DNA of 50,000 nucleotides, from assembly GCA_963575745.1 (NCBI GenBank), contig CAUYUJ010004758.1, forward strand, positions 300,001 to 350,000, written 5' to 3'. Numbering within the stretch: position 1 is the stretch's first letter; each line of letters begins with the position of its first letter. The position numbers and the translations under genes were made by a program. This document shows, piece by piece, positions 30,459 through 41,149 of the stretch. This DNA comes from Prorocentrum cordatum. Its lineage: Eukaryota > Sar > Dinophyceae > Prorocentrales > Prorocentraceae. The notes beneath the pieces were generated by a model that worked only from the letters and a program-made list of their open reading frames with translations, searched no databases and was not told where the DNA came from.

Positions 30459-33276
30459 CTATTCACAGGCCAATCCGATGTGGCACCGTTCCCGCATCCG
30501 CTGCTTGGCCCGTTGCTGCTGGTCCGTCAGCTCCTCCAGCGCCGCGCCCGTCTCGGCCTCCCCGCCCATGGCAGCGACGCGCTCGCACTCGTAGATCCAG
30601 TGGCCTCGCGTGCCAGGCGCGGGCGCTGCGCAGGGCGGGCAGTTGGGGCTGCTGATGTAGCCCGCTGCGTGGCGCTGCACGGCATCCCATGCTCCTCCTG
30701 TGCTTCCGCAGGCGGCCTGCCCTCGCACCTCGGATTCTGGCCCGCGGCGGCGCCGGCGCGTGCCTGGCCGCCTGGGGCCATAGCCTGGCCCCCATAGGCG
30801 GTGGAGTCGAATGGCGCTGACTAGGGATCTGGCGCCCCTGCCGACGAAGCACGCCCTCCCGCGCGAGCTTGCGCACCTCCTGCGGGCGCTGCCTGAGGAG
30901 CTCGATCGGGCGCCCCTCATCGTCGAGGAGGGCGAGGCTGAAGTGCATGTCCCATCCAATGCGGCGCGCGCTCAGCAACGGGGCGGCGATCGGGCCCCTC
31001 GCCGTCTGCCAGGCGGGCGCCGTCTCGCCCCGCCGCTGCTCGAGTGCGCCCCGGGTCTGCTGCAGCCTGGCGACCGGGAGGTGGCCGCCCCAGATCTGCA
31101 TGGCGTAGGCCGCCAGCGGTGCCGCAGTGGCCTCGTGCATCGGGTAGAGGAAGGGGTCGCGCTGGGTGGCCAAATGCGCTGCGATCGAGGCCGCTCCCTC
31201 ACCGCCGCGGCCGCTGCGCAGCAGCGCAGCGCGGCGCCGGAGAGAGGCAAGCTGCGCGTCGCTGACGCCGCCCGCGGGCGCGCCGCACGCCGCCGAGGGG
31301 ACGGCCGACGCGTTCCACAGCGCCTGGGCACTGGGGCCCGCCACCCTCGCCAGCGCATCTACGCGAGGTTGACGCGCCTGGAGCTTCTCCAATCTAGCCC
31401 TCGCCACAGGCCCCCGCCCCGCCGCGCCTTGCGCGTCGTGGCCGAGGTTGCGGAAACCTTGCCTCTCGGGCAGCGCCAGAGCTCTGGCAGCGAGCCGGAA
31501 CTCCTTCTTGGCGTCCTGCGACGTGGCGAGCCAGCCTGAGTTCGCCAACTTCATCTGCATGCCCAGCGGCCGCATCTGCTCCGTGAGCTCGCGGACCGCC
31601 ATTGGCAACATGCTGGCGCCGCCGTCGCCAACCTGCCCGATCCACTGGATGGCGAGGTCGTCCATGAGGGACCTCGGGGCCAGCTGGTTCGCGATGGTGC
31701 GCAGGCGCACGGCGGCCTGGAAGAGCAGCGCCGTCAGCAGGGCCGCCCTGCGGGTGCACCCCGCCAGGATGCTGCTGTTGGCCACCGCCATGCGGCTCCA
31801 GCAGCCGCACGCCTCGAGCACCCTCGGCATCCTGAAATAGCTCACACACATCCATACCAGCCGCATTGGGAAGCCGAGTGCTCTATCCTGTTCAATCAGG
31901 GGGCCAATGAGCACGCTGTCGAAGGCCTTCTGCACGTCCATGATCACAGTCCAACTGGACTCCCCCAGTAGCTGGGCGATCTCGGTCTGGACGTTGTGGC
32001 GGTACGCCGACGCCGTGGCCGTCGCCCCGAGCTTCATGCCGAAGATCGCGTCATCGGGGCTGTCCCTGATCCACTGCTGTGAGAAAGGCTTGCGTACTCT
32101 CGCCCACACCCGAATGAGCGTGTTAGTCAAGGTGACCAGGCGGCAACCCTCGCCGTCGGGCTTCGGCAAGCAGACCATCACGTTGATGATCCGCTCCGCC
32201 GGCCAGCACAAGAGCTCCTCGCATCGGGTGAACAGGGCCGCGAACACCTCTATGACGTCATCCGGCACGAACCAGAGCTGCCGCGGGGGCAGTCGAGACT
32301 GGCCCGCCGCGGTCTTCCATGAGAAGGTGCCCACCGCCCTCCTGATGTCGTTGCCGATGATCGGGGGAAGCGCAGGCCAACCAGCAGCATCGCCTGGGGT
32401 GGCCGTCCAGGGAGCCCCATGCGCTTCCCAGAGGTCCTCCCACTCGGACATGGCCTGGTCCGCCAGATGCGCAGGGTCACCGTCGTGGTCTGCACGTATC
32501 ACCTCGAGGCGCTCCAGCACCCGCGTCGCGCGGTGAGCCCCGCTGGCCCCGTGGGCGAACGCCTCGTCGACTCACGCCTTCCAGCGCTTCGCCGTCGCCT
32601 CGCGGTGCTGACTCTGGAGGTTCTGCTGCTGCGTGACGAGCTCTGCCATGCGCGCCTCGAGATCCCGCAGCACGAGCAGCTCGGGGCCAAGCGCGAATAG
32701 CGCCTCGACCTCAGGCGGAGCCTCCTTCCAAACGAGCTGCGCTCCCCGAGTGCGGCGGAAGAACGCGATGAACGCCTGCAGGGTCTTGGCGATCCCTGGC
32801 AGCGCTGCATCGGGCTGCTGCGTAACGTACGGCAACAGCTTCGCCAGGTGGGCTCGGGCCCGCAGCACGTGCTTGGCCCAACGGGCGATGGAGTCCCACG
32901 CCAGCAACGCGGGGGTCGCCCGCAGCCTCCTGCGCGGAGGCCTCCAGCGCAACCGCACCCACGTGGTCTCAGGCGTCCCCGCTCGTCCCTCATACCTCGC
33001 ACGACTGTCGCCCACGAGGTCCCAGGCGTCGAGGAGCTCGGCCTCAGTGCCCTCGATGACCGTGTCCCAGCAGTCCTGCAGCTCCACGAGCTCGACGGCC
33101 TCCGCGATCCTCTGGCGCGCACGCCTCCAGGAGGTCCACAGGTGGCGGCCGAGCGCCCCCGACAGGGGGGGGGCGGCAGCGGCGCAGGGTGCCTTGGGCA
33201 CGCGCTGCCACGGGACGCCATCCTCCGCCGGGATCGTCACGTCCCCCGCCCTGTGTCGGCAGGGGGGCATCTTCAC
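30459..33276 (-). pseudogene. Non-LTR (LINE-like) reverse transcriptase element
   Basis: Two same-frame pieces, 33276-32575 and 32571 downwards, are divided by one TGA at 32574-32572. The N-terminal piece is helical and Arg/Trp/Ala-rich, with no endonuclease domain visible. The second has the reverse-transcriptase motifs: TVIMDVQKAFDSV (motif A, Asp), the SILAGCTRRAALLTALLF segment in the motif B position, and LMDDLAIQWIG (motif C, normally F/YxDD). The main frame degrades at about 30.85 kb. A different frame then encodes a C-terminal zinc-knuckle-like CPPC...H....C (C-x2-C-x9-H-x4-C) followed by a stop at 30459, as in LINEs with a terminal CCHC. So there is one stop and one frameshift. At the TGA the flanking residues (RWKA-stop-VDEAFAHGA) suggest TGG (Trp) to TGA. 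Confidence 0.7.
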
Positions 33277-33730
33277 GCATGCGGAATATTCCGCTCACAC
33301 GCGCCAATTCTGGGTCCAGGATGGGACCGGCCAGGAACGGTGCGTGTGCACGTGCAGAGTTCTCGCGTCACCGCGCAGATCGTCTGCAGCGCACTTGATG
33401 AAAAGGGCCCAGCAATCTGATCTACGAACAGGGCTAGTTATTGAGAAATGGTAGAAGTTTGGGGGCACCAGCAGAAAACAACATTGTTGGTGCCTCTGCT
33501 GGGGTGTCCGGGGCTCGGCGGATCCCGACCTCAGAGCCGCGGCCTCAAAAAATGTTGCTTAACCTGCGTACTACTTCAACCAACCTAAACACACTGCGCC
33601 TGCTTCGGCCGGCCTGCGCGATCGGCCAGCCGGTTTCGCCAGTGTGGAGAATCAGCGAATGGTACCAGAAGAAATTGAGGAGGGGGTAGAGCTCTCCCTT
33701 CAAAAGGCGCTCCATGAACGATCGGAGTGG
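33277..33730. other. LINE-like 5' flank
   Basis: Holds a GGAATATTCC palindrome near 33283 and otherwise unremarkable unique sequence. No endonuclease motif could be read in any minus-strand frame. Confidence 0.4.
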
Positions 33731-33734
33731 AGAA

Positions 33735-36700
33735 ACGGGCGGATGTGGCGCAAGCCCGTTCAATCCACGTCTGGAAGGAACGTGTTGCCGAAGGCAGGTC
33801 CGCAGATGCTGCAATGCAACGCTATCCAGTGTCCAATCAGACTTATCACCACATCCGTAAACCCATAGATAGCGGGCCCTTCTGGGGTTCAAGATCGTAA
33901 AGAAAACATGAGGTCAACTGGGCCTCTTGGGGTCCAAGAGGGCCTGATGACGACTCAAGATGGTCTCCAAGACGGCCCCAAGATGGCCCAAGATGGCCCC
34001 AAAAGGGCCCAAGAGGCCGCCAAGACGGCTCAAGAGGCCCCCAGGGCGGCCCAAGAGGACCCCAAGAGAACCACAAGACGGCCCAGAAGGGCCCCAAAAC
34101 AAAGAGGCCTCCCAAGACGGCTCAAGAGACCCCGGAAACGGCCCAAGATGACCCCAAAAGAGCCAGAAGGAAGCCCCGCGAAGCACCCAAGACGGCCTCC
34201 GAAGGTGCCAGACGGTGCCTGAGCGCTCTAACACAGCCCACGAGCTCCAAAAAGGCCCCAGGGGACCCAAAGAGACCCCCAGAGTGCCCCAAGCAGCCTC
34301 TAAGAAGCCACCAAGAAGGCACTCAAGCGGCCCCAAGAAACCACCAAGAGGCCCGCGGAATTGTATACGTTTGGCGCGCGGTTGCTATACTCATCGCCAT
34401 TTGACCATAGAGTTGCCTTGTGCTGACACGCTGTGAATACTCATTGCCCTCGTGGACATTCGCACGCTCGTGTTGGGCTTCAACGGGGGGTGGCGCATCC
34501 GCCCCCCGTGGCGCTGGAGGGGCCCCGGGGCGGACAGAACGACACGGCAGAACTTCGCGGCAGACGAGCAGCGCAACCACCCAACACCCAGTCTTTACGT
34601 GCGAACGTGCACCCCGCGAAGCGAAACAAACGGACGTCCAAAGGTGACGTGTTGCCAGAGGCAGGTGGGCGAACGCCGTAATGCAACTAAAGAAACCAAA
34701 AACAATGAGTTTGCAGTGGAGGTCAATTGATTTTCGCGTTCTCGCCTTTTTCGGCTCTCGGGGTCCCATGACGGCCCAAGCAGCACCCAAGACGGCCCCA
34801 AGACGGCCCAAGAGGCCCCCAAGAGGGCCTCAAGACTGCCCAGGAGGGCCCCAAGATGGCTCAGGCCCCCCCAAAACGGCCGCCATGACGGCCCAAGAGG
34901 ACCCCAAGAGAGCCAGAAGGAGGCCCCGAGCGGCCCCCCCAGACGGCCTCCAAAGGGGCCAGACGGCGCAAGCGCCCCAATACGGCCCACGAGCCCCCAA
35001 AAGGCCCCAGGGGGCCTCACAGAGGCCCAAAGAGGCCCCCAGGGGCCTGAAGAGACCTCCAAGAAGCCACCAAGAAGACCCCAACCGAACGGCCCCAAGA
35101 AACCACCAAGAGGCCCGCGGAATTGTTCACGAATTGCGCGCTGTTGCTATGCTGATCATTGCCGTGTGCTGACACGCGGTGAGTGCTCATTGACCTCGTG
35201 GACTTTCGCACGCTCGTCCTGGCGCAGAAACGGGAAGGGGCGCATCCGCCCCCCGTGGCGCTGGCAGCGACCAGGGGCGGGCAGAACGACACGGCAGAAC
35301 TTCGCGGCAGACGAGCAGCGCAAACATCCGACGCCCAGTCCTTACGTGCTCAGAACGTGCACACCGCGAAACGAAGAGGAATCCACGTCCAGAGGCGTCG
35401 TGATGAGCGGCAGCGCTTTCCGCGAAGGCTACAATGCAACGTATCCATTGTATCCCATGACTGCATAATTGCTACACGTTTGAATATCTTACGTTATCGA
35501 ATTGCCCCCATTCTACCCCCCAAGGGCTACGCCACATCCGCCGACCAAAGGTGCTCATCCCCCTTCTGGTGGTTAGAAGCCTGAAAGACCCGATCCGATC
35601 GAAAATCATTGAATTGGGCCTCGTTGACTTTCTGTGGGCCCAAGAGGGCCTCAAGACAGCTCCAGATGGCCTCAAGGCGGGCCACGACGGCCCCAAGACG
35701 GCCCTAGATGGCCCCAAGAGGGCGCACGAGGCCCCCAAGACGGCCCCAGAGGACCCCAAGGGGGCTCCCAAGAACACCTGCACAGGCCAAATTCATTGAT
35801 TTTCCAATGGGTTTCAATGGATGTTCGCGTTCTCGCCATTTTGGACCCTGCGCCCAAGATGCCCCAAGACTGCCCCAGAGGCCCCAGAGGGCTCAAGACG
35901 GCCCAACAGGGCCCCATGATGGCCTAGAGTGGCCCCCAAGGATGGCTCAAGAGGCCTCCAAGAAGGCCCAAGACGACGCCCTGAGAGGCCCCAAAGAGGC
36001 CCCAAAGAGGCCACCAAGAGGCCCCCAAGAGGCCCCCAAGAAACCTGCTAGAGGCCCTCAAGAAGAAGCCCTTAAGCGGCCCCGAGAAACAACCAAGAGG
36101 CCCGAGAAATTGTAAACGGACGGCGCGTTGTTGCTGTGCTTATCGGGATTTGAACTAGGCGTGGCCGTGTGCTGACACAAGGTAGAAGAACATTGCCCTC
36201 GTGGACTTTCGCACGCTCGTGCCGGCGTTGAAACGATGGGGGGGAGCGCGCATCCGCCGCCCCCCGTGTCGCTGGCAGCGCCCCGGGGCGGGCAGAACGA
36301 CACGGCAGAATAGCGCGGCGGACGAGCAAAACGAACCACCCGACGCCCAGTCTTCACGTGCTCCGGACGTGAAGCCTGCGAAGCGAGAGGAATCCACGTC
36401 CTAAGGTGACATGTTGCCGGAAGCAGGTCGGGCGAACGCCGTAATGCAACGCATCCAACGCATCCCGTTACAGCACGAAACATGACCCCCACTGGAAGTC
36501 GCGCCACCTCCGTCGACGGCTCTCAACCAAGCCTTTCTGAACATCAGAGCGTAAACCATGCATGTAAAATTGGCCTCTTGGTGGGTCCAAGGCCTCAATA
36601 AGGCTCGCGATGGCCTCAAGACGTCTCAAGGTGGACCGAAGACTGCCCAACAGGCCCCCAAGATGGCCACGGACGGCCCCAGGAGGATCCCCAAGACAGC

Positions 36701-37505
36701 CTCCGGAAGCCAAGAGGGGGGGGAGGAGGAAAGGGGAGGAGGGAAGGGGAGGAGGGGAGGGGAGCTGGGAAGGGAAGGAGGAGGAGGAGGAGGAGGAGGA
36801 GGAGGAGGAGGAAGAGGAGCTGGAACATTGGACGCCCTCAGGTTTTTGCGGAGTTTTAGCGGTGTCGCCTTCTTGAACTCTCGGGGGAGGCCCCCAAGAG
36901 GGCCTCCAGACGGCGCAAGAAGGCACCCAGATGGCCCCAGGAGGCCCCCAAGACTGTCCAGCAGGCCCCCAAGACGGCCCGAGAGGGCCCCAAGGGAGTC
37001 CCACGGCGGCCCCGAGAGGCTCCCGAGACGGCCTCCGAAGGGGCCAGACGACGCAAAAGCGCCCCCCTAAACTGCCCAAGACGCCCCAAAGAGGCTCCAA
37101 GAGGCCCCACGGAGGTCCCCAACAAAAGGCAACAGCAAACCTCCAAGAGACCTCCGAGGCCCCACAACGACTGGACCGCAAGCCCTTGCGGGGAGCCGAC
37201 GACTACGTTTCCCTGAGGGATAGAAGGCGGTGCAGCATGGCCTATGGTTTAACGGGGGAGGGCGGGACACGTTCCACTAGATCAAGACGAACTCATGTCA
37301 GAAGGCTCACTGCACGGCTGAGCCACCGAGCCGAGCGGCTCCGAGAGGCCCAAAATACGGACTCCGACGCGGTCCTACGAGGTCCCAAAGAGGCCCCAAG
37401 TGGCCCCCAAGTGGCTTCCAAAAGGCCCCCAAGAAGCTCCCAAAAGGCCCCACAACGACTTCACCGTACGTGCTCCGGACGTGCATCCCCGCGAAGCGAG
37501 AGGAT
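33735..37505. repeat. Macrosatellite of ~0.75-1-kb units
   Basis: Each unit is a conserved module plus a variable GGCCCCAAGA-type short-repeat array. Full modules lie at about 34355-34686, 35108-35440 and 36092-36450, sharing blocks such as GTGCTGACACGC, GACTTTCGCACGCTCGT, CGCATCCGCCCCCCGTGGCG, GGCAGAACGACACGGCAGAA and GAACGCCGTAATGCAAC. Partial modules are at about 33735-33830 and 37455-37505. The arrays between are at about 33918-34355, 34755-35105, 35630-36090 and 36580-37460. Another such array lies at 46.62-47.0 kb. No gene is visible inside the units. Confidence 0.8.
36714..36822. repeat. (GGA)n tract
   Basis: Imperfect GGGGAGGAGG and GGA trinucleotides embedded in one macrosatellite array. 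Confidence 0.85.
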
Positions 37506-38059
37506 TAGGAGACGCTGGCCGGCGTACTCTCCGAATATACGATTGCAGGTCGAGGTAGCAATAAGAAATCCGAGAGCCGACAAGCGTGTACGCGCGAATG
37601 CCTGCGCAGACGACAGGGACAGCGGAGACTGTGTCTGCCTCATGAGGGCCGCAGGGCAAAGCAGAAGAGGAGCATGACGACGACTGCTCGGGAGTGACAG
37701 GGATACACGTATTACAGCGACCTCGAGTGGACACGATCAAGTTGTCGCATTGCTGCCCATGAGCTAGCATGCTGTCGTGCTTTGGTAACTTGAGGCGGCA
37801 CGTTTCACCACCAAGGGAACGCTTAGTACAATCAGCGGGCAAGTCTGGGAAAATGATATGCGTAAGCGCCAAAACCTAAAAACAGGCCTGCCTGGGGATA
37901 GGATAGCAACTTGGTGTGACACGAAAAGAAACATGGATGTCCAAGCCGACAACGAAGAACTGCAGGCGAATAGAACATGGTAACAATACAAATTTGCGCA
38001 GGAAGCGGCCTGGGCGTTGGCATTGGCCGTTGCCCCTCCCGTTTCCTTGGAGGCGCCTC
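37506..38059. other. Exchanger 3' flank
   Basis: Downstream (minus) of the exchanger gene, including its 3' untranslated region. No polyadenylation signal could be identified and no gene is visible. Confidence 0.45.
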
Positions 38060-40675
38060 TTAGCAAGGATAATTCTCCATGATCTTCCACACGGAGAACC
38101 CGACGTACACCAGCCAAAGAGACACCAGCATGGCCGAGGTTAATAACTGCACGTTCTTCGGGCCGCCAAGCTCCCCGCCGTACACCCTGCGCCTACCGTA
38201 CAGGATGGTGAGGCAACACACCGCACATATACAGAAAACGATGACGCTGAAACCCAGGTTCCCTCCGATCACCACGAACTTCCCGCGGCCCTCGGTGAAA
38301 TCCTGATACTGCTCGCGCCAAGCCGGCGAGCGGCCTGTGCCGCGCCAATAGATCGCACCGATCGTCCACGTCAGCCCCAAGCCCAGGAACACGTTTACCG
38401 AGTTGCTGCCCGTCACGTTGCCGATCGATGCATCCGCGGTTGGATCCTGCACCGCTGCAGTCCTCGATGCAAAGGTATCAGGCAGTGACGTCCCGAGCGC
38501 CACAAACGTTATCGCGGTGATTGCGTCGGGCATGTCTAGTACGCAGCCGAGCAACGAGGCGATGTCGTTGATGAGTGCGGTCACCAGCGCGATCATGCCC
38601 AGCGCAACCAGGAAGCAGAGCCAGCCGTCGCAGTAGTCAGAGGGCGGGACCAACGCGAAGAGCAACTTCCAGGGAACAATTACGATGTGCACTAGCCAAT
38701 CAGTCCAGTGCGTCACGGCCATGCCGTCCCCGCCATTCACCAATAACGCATTGACAAACTGGTCCCTGTAATTCGAATATCCGATGCGCATGTTGTCCAT
38801 ATTGACGAGGTGGGAGATCACCTTCTCCAGCATCTCCTTCTCAACCTCGTCTGGGCGAATCATGATGGTGAGAATGTTCTGGGTTTCGCCGCCGTCGGTG
38901 TTGGGGTCAAACGTGACCCCGCCCTTGGGGTCTGTCAAGTACAAGCGAAACTTCTCCTGCCTTTCGTAACGCCCTCTCGGCAAGATCGTCAGCTCAATAT
39001 CAGCAGAAACCTGGGAGTTCTTCAACTCCAACTCTCCCTCAACGTGGACGTAGTCCAGGCCCTGCACAGCGCTGTCCTGCTCGGTGAAGTATCTGCAGGA
39101 AACGTCGCCGCAGCTGCCACTCTTCCTGAACACCTTCACCGTCAGGTGGACATCCTCCGTGCCCTCAGTCACGGACACGGTGTCCGACTCAAAATACAAC
39201 ATACCGACCTCGTCGTCATCGATGATGGTAATCTTGCAAGTCGAATTGACGCCCAACCTCGCCTCTGTCAACTCCTCCGGCTCCGCTTTCTGTGTCTCCA
39301 GCAGTTGGCTGCCAGATCCGGTGAAGCGGTCCCTGTTGATCAAAAGCATCGGGCTGCTGAGCTCCAGGAAGAAGTACTCGTCAACCTCGTAAGCCTTGTC
39401 GTCAACAATTTGGACTCTAATCTGTTTTCGAGTATCACCGGGCCCAAACTCCAGGACACCCTCGACGGGAATGTAATCCTCACCGGCGGATGCAGTACCG
39501 TCTCTCGACTTGTAGTGCACCTGCAGCGCAGCCTGAAGGCATCCGCGCCTGACCACGGCAACGTCAAGCTTGTCCACGCTCTCGAGCACTGCGTAATGCC
39601 CTGCGACGAACTCAACCTTCGCCAGGGACGTGGACTCGGCAATGCTGCCACTACTCCTCAAACTCTTGGCGCTGAAAGTCTCCATATACGGCGGCTCTTC
39701 CTCACCCAAAGGGATCACGGACCGCATGGACCGCATGTCCCGGCTGGACCAAGACTTGCTGGACGTGGTGGACGCATCATACATGCCGCTCTCCCGCACC
39801 CGTGACACCCGATGCCCAGAGAACATGTTCCTGGTAGCCTCCACGCGGTAGGTCGCCCGGGTCTTGGTCATATTCTCTGCGCGTGAGCAAATAAGCCGTG
39901 CCATCTGCTCGTCTGAGATCTCCAGGCCGGAGTGCACCTGCCTCACCTCCATCTGGAGAGCGGCCAACTCCTCCTTCGACAGATCCGTGACGCCCACCTG
40001 TCGTGGCCGTTGTCGAGGCAGAAGCGTGTGAAAGAACAGCGCGAGGTAGCCCTTGTCCGCCGCGAAGGCAAGCCCGACGAGCACCGGGAGAAGGAGGAGC
40101 GTAGTGACGCCTTCCAGGATCGTGACCTCGTTCGGAGAGCTGACGGACACGACAAACAGCAGCCACAGGTAAGCAAAGACTGAGAACGTCGCCGTCACGA
40201 AGAATACGCCGGTGTCCTCGATTTTCCGTACGTGATTGTGAGGAAGCGCCGACACGCAGACAGCGCTAATGCAGAACATGTTGAACGCTGCACTGCCAAC
40301 GATAGTTGACGGCCCAAGGTCACCGCTCAAGAAATCCCTCGAGAGCAACTCGATTACGCTAAGGAGTATCTCAGGGCACGAAGAGCCGATTGCCATCAGC
40401 GTGAGGTTCGCCACCGTGTCGTTCCAGATGAAGACCGTATGCATTTGTCCTGTGGCGGGGTTGATCGCCTGCTTCTTCTTCGACGTGATCGTCTCGATGG
40501 CGGCCATGAAAATGTCCGAGATGATGGCCACTCCCGCGAACAGCCACAGCAGCCCGGCGCCGTACAAAGCGATGCGAACCCCCTTGGGCCAGTCGTGCTC
40601 GTAAGACATCGGCAGGAAGGTGCCCTCACCACCAGGGTCGCAGATTCTTCCCGTGCACGAGGCGTCCTCCTTCAT
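38060..40675 (-). CDS. Na+/Ca2+ exchanger, NCX/CalX family
   Basis: An 871-residue intronless frame from ATG (40675) to the stop at 38060. It has the full NCX layout. An N-terminal membrane domain carries the alpha-1 repeat NDTVANLTLMAIGSSCPEIL (about 86-105) and GPSTIVGSAAFNMF (about 121-134). A cytosolic loop has two Calx-beta domains, about 354-490 (ending TIIDDDE) and 492-605. A second membrane domain carries the alpha-2 repeat MPDAITAITFVALGTSLPDT (about 715-734) and the GNVTGSNSVNVFLGLGLTW segment. Both Calx-beta domains end in acidic strings suited to Ca2+ binding. The exchanger family moves Ca2+ out of the cytosol in exchange for Na+; direction and membrane here are unknown. A DinoSL relic lies 99 bp upstream, implying the gene came back from a processed mRNA. 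No in-frame stop or frameshift is seen. Loop lengths are shorter than in animal NCX1 (about 970 residues). Confidence 0.93.
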   Translation of the reverse strand: MKEDASCTGRICDPGGEGTFLPMSYEHDWPKGVRIALYGAGLLWLFAGVAIISDIFMAAIETITSKKKQAINPATGQMHTVFIWNDTVANLTLMAIGSSCPEILLSVIELLSRDFLSGDLGPSTIVGSAAFNMFCISAVCVSALPHNHVRKIEDTGVFFVTATFSVFAYLWLLFVVSVSSPNEVTILEGVTTLLLLPVLVGLAFAADKGYLALFFHTLLPRQRPRQVGVTDLSKEELAALQMEVRQVHSGLEISDEQMARLICSRAENMTKTRATYRVEATRNMFSGHRVSRVRESGMYDASTTSSKSWSSRDMRSMRSVIPLGEEEPPYMETFSAKSLRSSGSIAESTSLAKVEFVAGHYAVLESVDKLDVAVVRRGCLQAALQVHYKSRDGTASAGEDYIPVEGVLEFGPGDTRKQIRVQIVDDKAYEVDEYFFLELSSPMLLINRDRFTGSGSQLLETQKAEPEELTEARLGVNSTCKITIIDDDEVGMLYFESDTVSVTEGTEDVHLTVKVFRKSGSCGDVSCRYFTEQDSAVQGLDYVHVEGELELKNSQVSADIELTILPRGRYERQEKFRLYLTDPKGGVTFDPNTDGGETQNILTIMIRPDEVEKEMLEKVISHLVNMDNMRIGYSNYRDQFVNALLVNGGDGMAVTHWTDWLVHIVIVPWKLLFALVPPSDYCDGWLCFLVALGMIALVTALINDIASLLGCVLDMPDAITAITFVALGTSLPDTFASRTAAVQDPTADASIGNVTGSNSVNVFLGLGLTWTIGAIYWRGTGRSPAWREQYQDFTEGRGKFVVIGGNLGFSVIVFCICAVCCLTILYGRRRVYGGELGGPKNVQLLTSAMLVSLWLVYVGFSVWKIMENYPC

Positions 40676-40773
40676 GGTCCTCTAGCAAGACCGGGCGGCT
40701 GCCTCAGCTGCAGCACTGCATATTGAACGCAATCAGACCTAGCATCAGGAAGCTGCAGGAAACTCGCTCAGGC

Positions 40774-40794
40774 CTTGAGCTAAAATGGCCACGG
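40774..40794 (-). other. Relic dinoflagellate spliced leader (DinoSL)
   Basis: The minus strand reads CCGTGGCCATTTTAGCTCAA followed by G. Against the DinoSL (CCGTAGCCATTTTGGCTCAA then G) there are two differences (positions 5 and 14), so 19 of 21 match. It sits on the same strand as the exchanger, 99 bp before its ATG. In dinoflagellates the leader is added to mRNA by trans-splicing; a genomic copy in this position marks reintegrated cDNA. Confidence 0.85.
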
Positions 40795-40985
40795 AGCACA
40801 CTGGAACAGCGACGATGACAAAAGCGAGACTGACAGAAACCCGAACTGGCCGATTCTCGAGCACGTCGCAGGAGTGGAAAAAACGCCCTGACCAGAGGTA
40901 AGCGAACCTCTAGAGCGGAAGTCGGAGACTCGGCTCTGAGGGCCGCAGGAGCCTCTAGGACTGAGAGGCAACGACAGGGTAGGAA

Positions 40986-41141
40986 GGCGCCAACTATACA
41001 CCAACACCGATCCTGGCCAGGATCACCCTGGGCCCAGGATCGGTGTATACGCCCTCCTGCCTTGCGCAAGAAGGCATATACACCGATCCTGGGCCCAGGG
41101 TGATCCTGGGCCAGGATCGGTGTTGGTGTATAGTTGGTGCC
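40986..41141. repeat. Foldback inverted repeat with nested palindromes
   Basis: A 64-nt left arm (40986-41049) and a 65-nt right arm (41077-41141) pair with one mismatch-type difference and one 1-nt indel around a 27-nt loop. Within the arms, GATCCTGGCCAGGATC and CCTGGGCCCAGG are palindromes themselves. It lies upstream of the exchanger. Size and form are MITE-like, but no target duplication or terminal motif is evident. Confidence 0.85.
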
Positions 41142-41149
41142 CTCCGACA

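Noticed and set aside
35828-35848. CGCCATTTTGG resembling DinoSL on plus
   Set aside because: Only about 13 of 21 positions match, and it is a variant of the GCGTTCTCGCCTTTTTC module start of the macrosatellite.
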